DNA of 7,518 nt, taken from contig CAIVDG010000033.1 of NCBI GenBank assembly GCA_903904615.1, forward strand, positions 1 through 7,518, in the 5' to 3' direction. Under the pieces are notes generated by a model. The model had not been told where the DNA came from. It did not search any database and was given only the letters and a program-made list of their open reading frames with translations. How positions within the stretch are numbered: the stretch's first letter is position 1; every line of letters begins with the position of its first letter. This document shows, in pieces, positions 5,349 through 7,518 of the stretch. Made by a program: the position numbers and the translations under genes. This DNA is from an uncultured Acidimicrobiaceae bacterium (GTDB lineage Bacteria; Actinomycetota; Acidimicrobiia; Acidimicrobiales; Ilumatobacteraceae).

Positions 5349-6616
5349 GAGAACACCATCCACATCGTCGACGAATTGGCGGACGTGGCTATTTTCATCG
5401 CGTTGGGCCAGGACTCATTACGGGTGCTGCAGATGATGATCCATCTGGAATAGGCACGTATTCGCAGGTTGGGGCCGCATTTGGTTTTTCTCTTCTGTGG
5501 TCAACCTTCGCTGCACTGCCTTTGGCGGTGTCGGTGCAAGAAGCAACAGCACGTCTCGGTTTGTTCTCCGGAAAAGGTCTTGCTGCACTCATTCGCGAAC
5601 AATTCCCCAAGTGGGTTCTGTATGTGGCGTTAGTGCTTGTTGTTGGCGCAAACTCTTTCAACATCGGGGCAGACCTTGGTTCCATGGCGGCCGCTACTCG
5701 ATTATTGGTACCCATTCCTCAGTTGATTCTGGTGATTGCGTTTGGTATCGGCATGGCGGTGATGGAGATTGCTATCCCGTATCACCGCTATTCAAAGGTG
5801 TTGCGTTGGTTATGCGTGTCATTGTTGTCGTACATCGCCGTTTTGTTCATTGTTGATGTTGCATGGAGCGATGTGTGGGGTGGAGTGTTCACTCCCGACG
5901 TGTCATTCAACAAGACAACCATCGCTGCACTCATTGCGCTGTTTGGTACAACAATTTCTCCGTATTTGTTCTTCTGGCAAACCAGCGAAGAAGTGGAAGA
6001 ACTGAAAGACGGAGGCGAAGCGAATGGCACCACAGGCGACGGCGGGTCACACTTGCGTGCCATGCGTGGTGATGTTGTTGCCGGAATGTCGTCGGGAGTC
6101 TTGGTGATGTTCGCCATCATGGTGACGTCAGCCGCAACACTGGGAGACGCCGGAATTACCACGGTGGCAACCGCAGAACAGGCAGCCATGGCACTAGAGC
6201 CTTTGGCAGGAAGTGCAGCAAAGTATCTGTTTGCTTTGGGAATTGTGGGAACAGGGCTGTTGGCGGTTCCCGTTCTTGCCGGTTCTACGTCGTATGCACT
6301 GGCAGAGACTTTTGGGTGGCGCGAAGGGCTCAGCTTGAAGATGTCGCAGGCCCGTGCGTTCTACATGGTGATTGTGGTGTCTATGTGTGTGGGGATGGCA
6401 ATGAATGTTGCTGGCCTGGACCCACTGCGCGCGTTGTATTGGTCGGCCATGTTGAACGGACTCGCTGCTCCACCACTCATTGCAATGATTTGGGTATTGG
6501 CACGGCGAAAGTCAGTCTTGGGCGAGTACGCAAGTGGGCGAGTGTCGTCAACGTTTGTGGGGCTTGCTGCAGTACTTAGCGCGGCGCTGCCCGTTCTGTA
6601 CTTTGTGGCTGCGTAA
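5345..6616 (+). CDS. NRAMP-related divalent-metal transporter with non-canonical metal-site motifs
   Basis: An inner-membrane protein of 423 residues with about 11 hydrophobic helices. Family likeness is clear at VGPGLITGAADDDPSGIGTY (TM1), the VQEATARLG segment after TM2, ANSFNIGADLGSMAAATRLL (TM3), FGTTISPYLFFWQTSEEVEE (TM6) and a later GLDPLRALYWSAMLNG. In classical NRAMP/MntH proteins TM1 carries Asp-Pro-Gly-Asn and TM6 Met-Pro-His. Here TM1 reads D32-P-S-G and TM6 S205-P-Y207, so the thioether ligand that favours Mn2+ and Fe2+ is absent. It belongs to a widespread but poorly characterised bacterial NRAMP-related clade, so the substrate (Mn2+, Mg2+ or other) cannot be stated and mntH is not assigned. 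A hydrophilic Gly/Glu-rich loop follows TM6 (about residues 216-240). The upstream ATG at 5276 would bury the start deep in the ureohydrolase and adds a Cys/His-rich stretch unlike the family. It ends 9 nt from the convergent ABC-F gene. Confidence 0.85.
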   Translation: MREHHPHRRRIGGRGYFHRVGPGLITGAADDDPSGIGTYSQVGAAFGFSLLWSTFAALPLAVSVQEATARLGLFSGKGLAALIREQFPKWVLYVALVLVVGANSFNIGADLGSMAAATRLLVPIPQLILVIAFGIGMAVMEIAIPYHRYSKVLRWLCVSLLSYIAVLFIVDVAWSDVWGGVFTPDVSFNKTTIAALIALFGTTISPYLFFWQTSEEVEELKDGGEANGTTGDGGSHLRAMRGDVVAGMSSGVLVMFAIMVTSAATLGDAGITTVATAEQAAMALEPLAGSAAKYLFALGIVGTGLLAVPVLAGSTSYALAETFGWREGLSLKMSQARAFYMVIVVSMCVGMAMNVAGLDPLRALYWSAMLNGLAAPPLIAMIWVLARRKSVLGEYASGRVSSTFVGLAAVLSAALPVLYFVAA

Positions 6617-6625
6617 GTTCAGTAA

Positions 6626-7518
6626 CTAACTGGCGTGATCACACAGGGGTTTTGCAAGACGCAACGATGACAGTTCGTTGGGGCTGCTCAAGCCTGCAAT
6701 CGCCACGTCGAAGTCGGGTAGTTCCCACACATCGCCATCATCGGTAATCATGACAAAGCGTTCAAAGCGAGCCAAGAACGTTCTGTCGTGACTGACTGCA
6801 AGCACGGTTCCTTCAAAGCCTTCTAATGCGCGCTCTAACGCTTCCGATGACTCAATGTCTAAGTTGTCGGTGGGTTCGTCTAGAAGCAATACGTTGTGGC
6901 CCGCAAGCTCCAAACTCAGAATCTCGAGTCGCGCCTTTTGTCCACCTGACAATGTTTGAAATTCTTGGCGCGCATTGTTGCGTAATCCGTATCGTGCAAG
7001 CGCCGCCATCGACTTCTGCTCATCCACCAACTTGTCGCGCACAATGTCAATGCATTCGCGCCCACGGAATTCCGGGCGGTCATTGATTTGGGTGAACATG
7101 CCCACCGAGGTGCGGGGTCCGTACGTAATGGTTCCCGCTAGTCCTTCCGTCTTACCGTTCAGTGCGTTGAGAAGGTGGGTTTTCCCCGTTCCATTCGGAC
7201 CAATAAGGCCCACGCGTTCGCCAAAGTGCACTTCGTCAGAGAACGGCAAGAACAAATCGTCTACGGCAACAGATTCAAATTTCACCACGCGACGAGCAGA
7301 GTCGGCACCGGTGAAGCGAACATAAATTTGCTGATCGGGAACTGGTGGCGGGGGAGGGCCGGCTTTCACAAACTTCTCCCAACGAGTTTCTGCGCCATTG
7401 GCCTTTGTGGCGTTCTTGAAGTTCTGCGCAGCACGTTGCTTCATAATTTTCATGTGATGAAACAGGCGACGTTCTTCATCGTTCCAACGCTTGAGGTCGT
7501 CTCCTAAGAGTTCTTGAC
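6626..7518 (-). CDS. ABC-F family ATPase, C-terminal half (5' partial)
   Basis: A soluble, ribosome-associated type of ATPase; ABC-F proteins act on the ribosomal E site in translation or antibiotic protection, not in transport. An ATG lies at 7453, but the frame is open to the window edge and reads QELLGDDLKRWNDEERRLFH. This is the charged helical linker between the two ABC domains, so the gene starts outside and only 296 or so residues are visible. The second ABC domain has Walker A GPNGTGKT (7178-7201), signature LSGGQ (6938-6952), Walker B with D-loop LLLDEPTDNLD (6857-6889) and the switch His in SHD (6788-6790). A proline run (GPPPPPVPDQ) joins linker and domain. No membrane segment exists. 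DEPTDNLD instead of the more usual DEPTN-x-LD is typical of one actinobacterial ABC-F subgroup. Which functional class it belongs to (housekeeping or resistance) cannot be told from this half. Confidence 0.9.
   Translation of the reverse strand, partial: QELLGDDLKRWNDEERRLFHHMKIMKQRAAQNFKNATKANGAETRWEKFVKAGPPPPPVPDQQIYVRFTGADSARRVVKFESVAVDDLFLPFSDEVHFGERVGLIGPNGTGKTHLLNALNGKTEGLAGTITYGPRTSVGMFTQINDRPEFRGRECIDIVRDKLVDEQKSMAALARYGLRNNARQEFQTLSGGQKARLEILSLELAGHNVLLLDEPTDNLDIESSEALERALEGFEGTVLAVSHDRTFLARFERFVMITDDGDVWELPDFDVAIAGLSSPNELSSLRLAKPLCDHAS

Noticed and set aside
6626..7453. ATG at 7453 as the real start of the ABC ATPase
   Set aside because: The frame continues to the right edge with typical ABC-F interdomain linker sequence, and the first ABC domain would lie outside the window.

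Overview
This 7.5 kb window looks like chromosomal DNA of a moderate-GC actinobacterium. The best guess is class Acidimicrobiia, of the Ilumatobacter or aquatic actinobacterial type. Three things point there: a surface protein with long Thr/Val-rich linkers, an actinobacterial-type ABC-F ATPase linker, and start codons that follow a TANNNT box at 6-7 nt with no Shine-Dalgarno. The taxonomy is inferred from protein style, not from a marker gene. Coding density is very high. I see no RNA gene, mobile element, CRISPR array or phage gene, and no non-coding stretch longer than about 90 bases.

Layout. (1) At 2-1345 (+) is the C-terminal part of an OafA-type membrane O-acyltransferase fused to an extracytoplasmic SGNH domain; its 5' end lies outside the window. 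(2) Convergent to it, 9 nt away, at 1355-3310 (-), is a secreted, membrane-anchored surface protein: signal peptide, YVTN-type beta-propeller, poly-Thr linkers, a small beta-rich domain and a C-terminal membrane anchor. (3) At 3398-3925 (-) is a SRPBCC-fold protein. It is divergent from (4) an unrecognised 115-residue protein at 3981-4328 (+). (5) At 4353-5348 (+) is an arginase/agmatinase-family ureohydrolase. It overlaps by 4 nt (TTGA) with (6) an NRAMP-related membrane transporter at 5345-6616 (+). (7) Convergent to that, again 9 nt away, is the C-terminal half of an ABC-F ATPase at 6626-7518 (-), which runs off the right edge.

How the genes may work together. The tightest functional unit is the ureohydrolase plus NRAMP-like pair, possibly with the unknown 115-residue gene ahead of it. 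Ureohydrolases need a binuclear metal centre (Mn2+, in some members Ni2+) and NRAMP proteins move divalent metals, so enzyme and transporter may be linked by metal supply. The transporter lacks the canonical metal-site motifs, however, so its substrate is open. Genes 1 and 2 both act at the cell envelope but converge, so they are not co-transcribed.

I found no clear new defence or mobile system. The points most worth a second look are the non-canonical NRAMP-like protein coupled to the ureohydrolase, and the compact divergent start region at 3925-3981.
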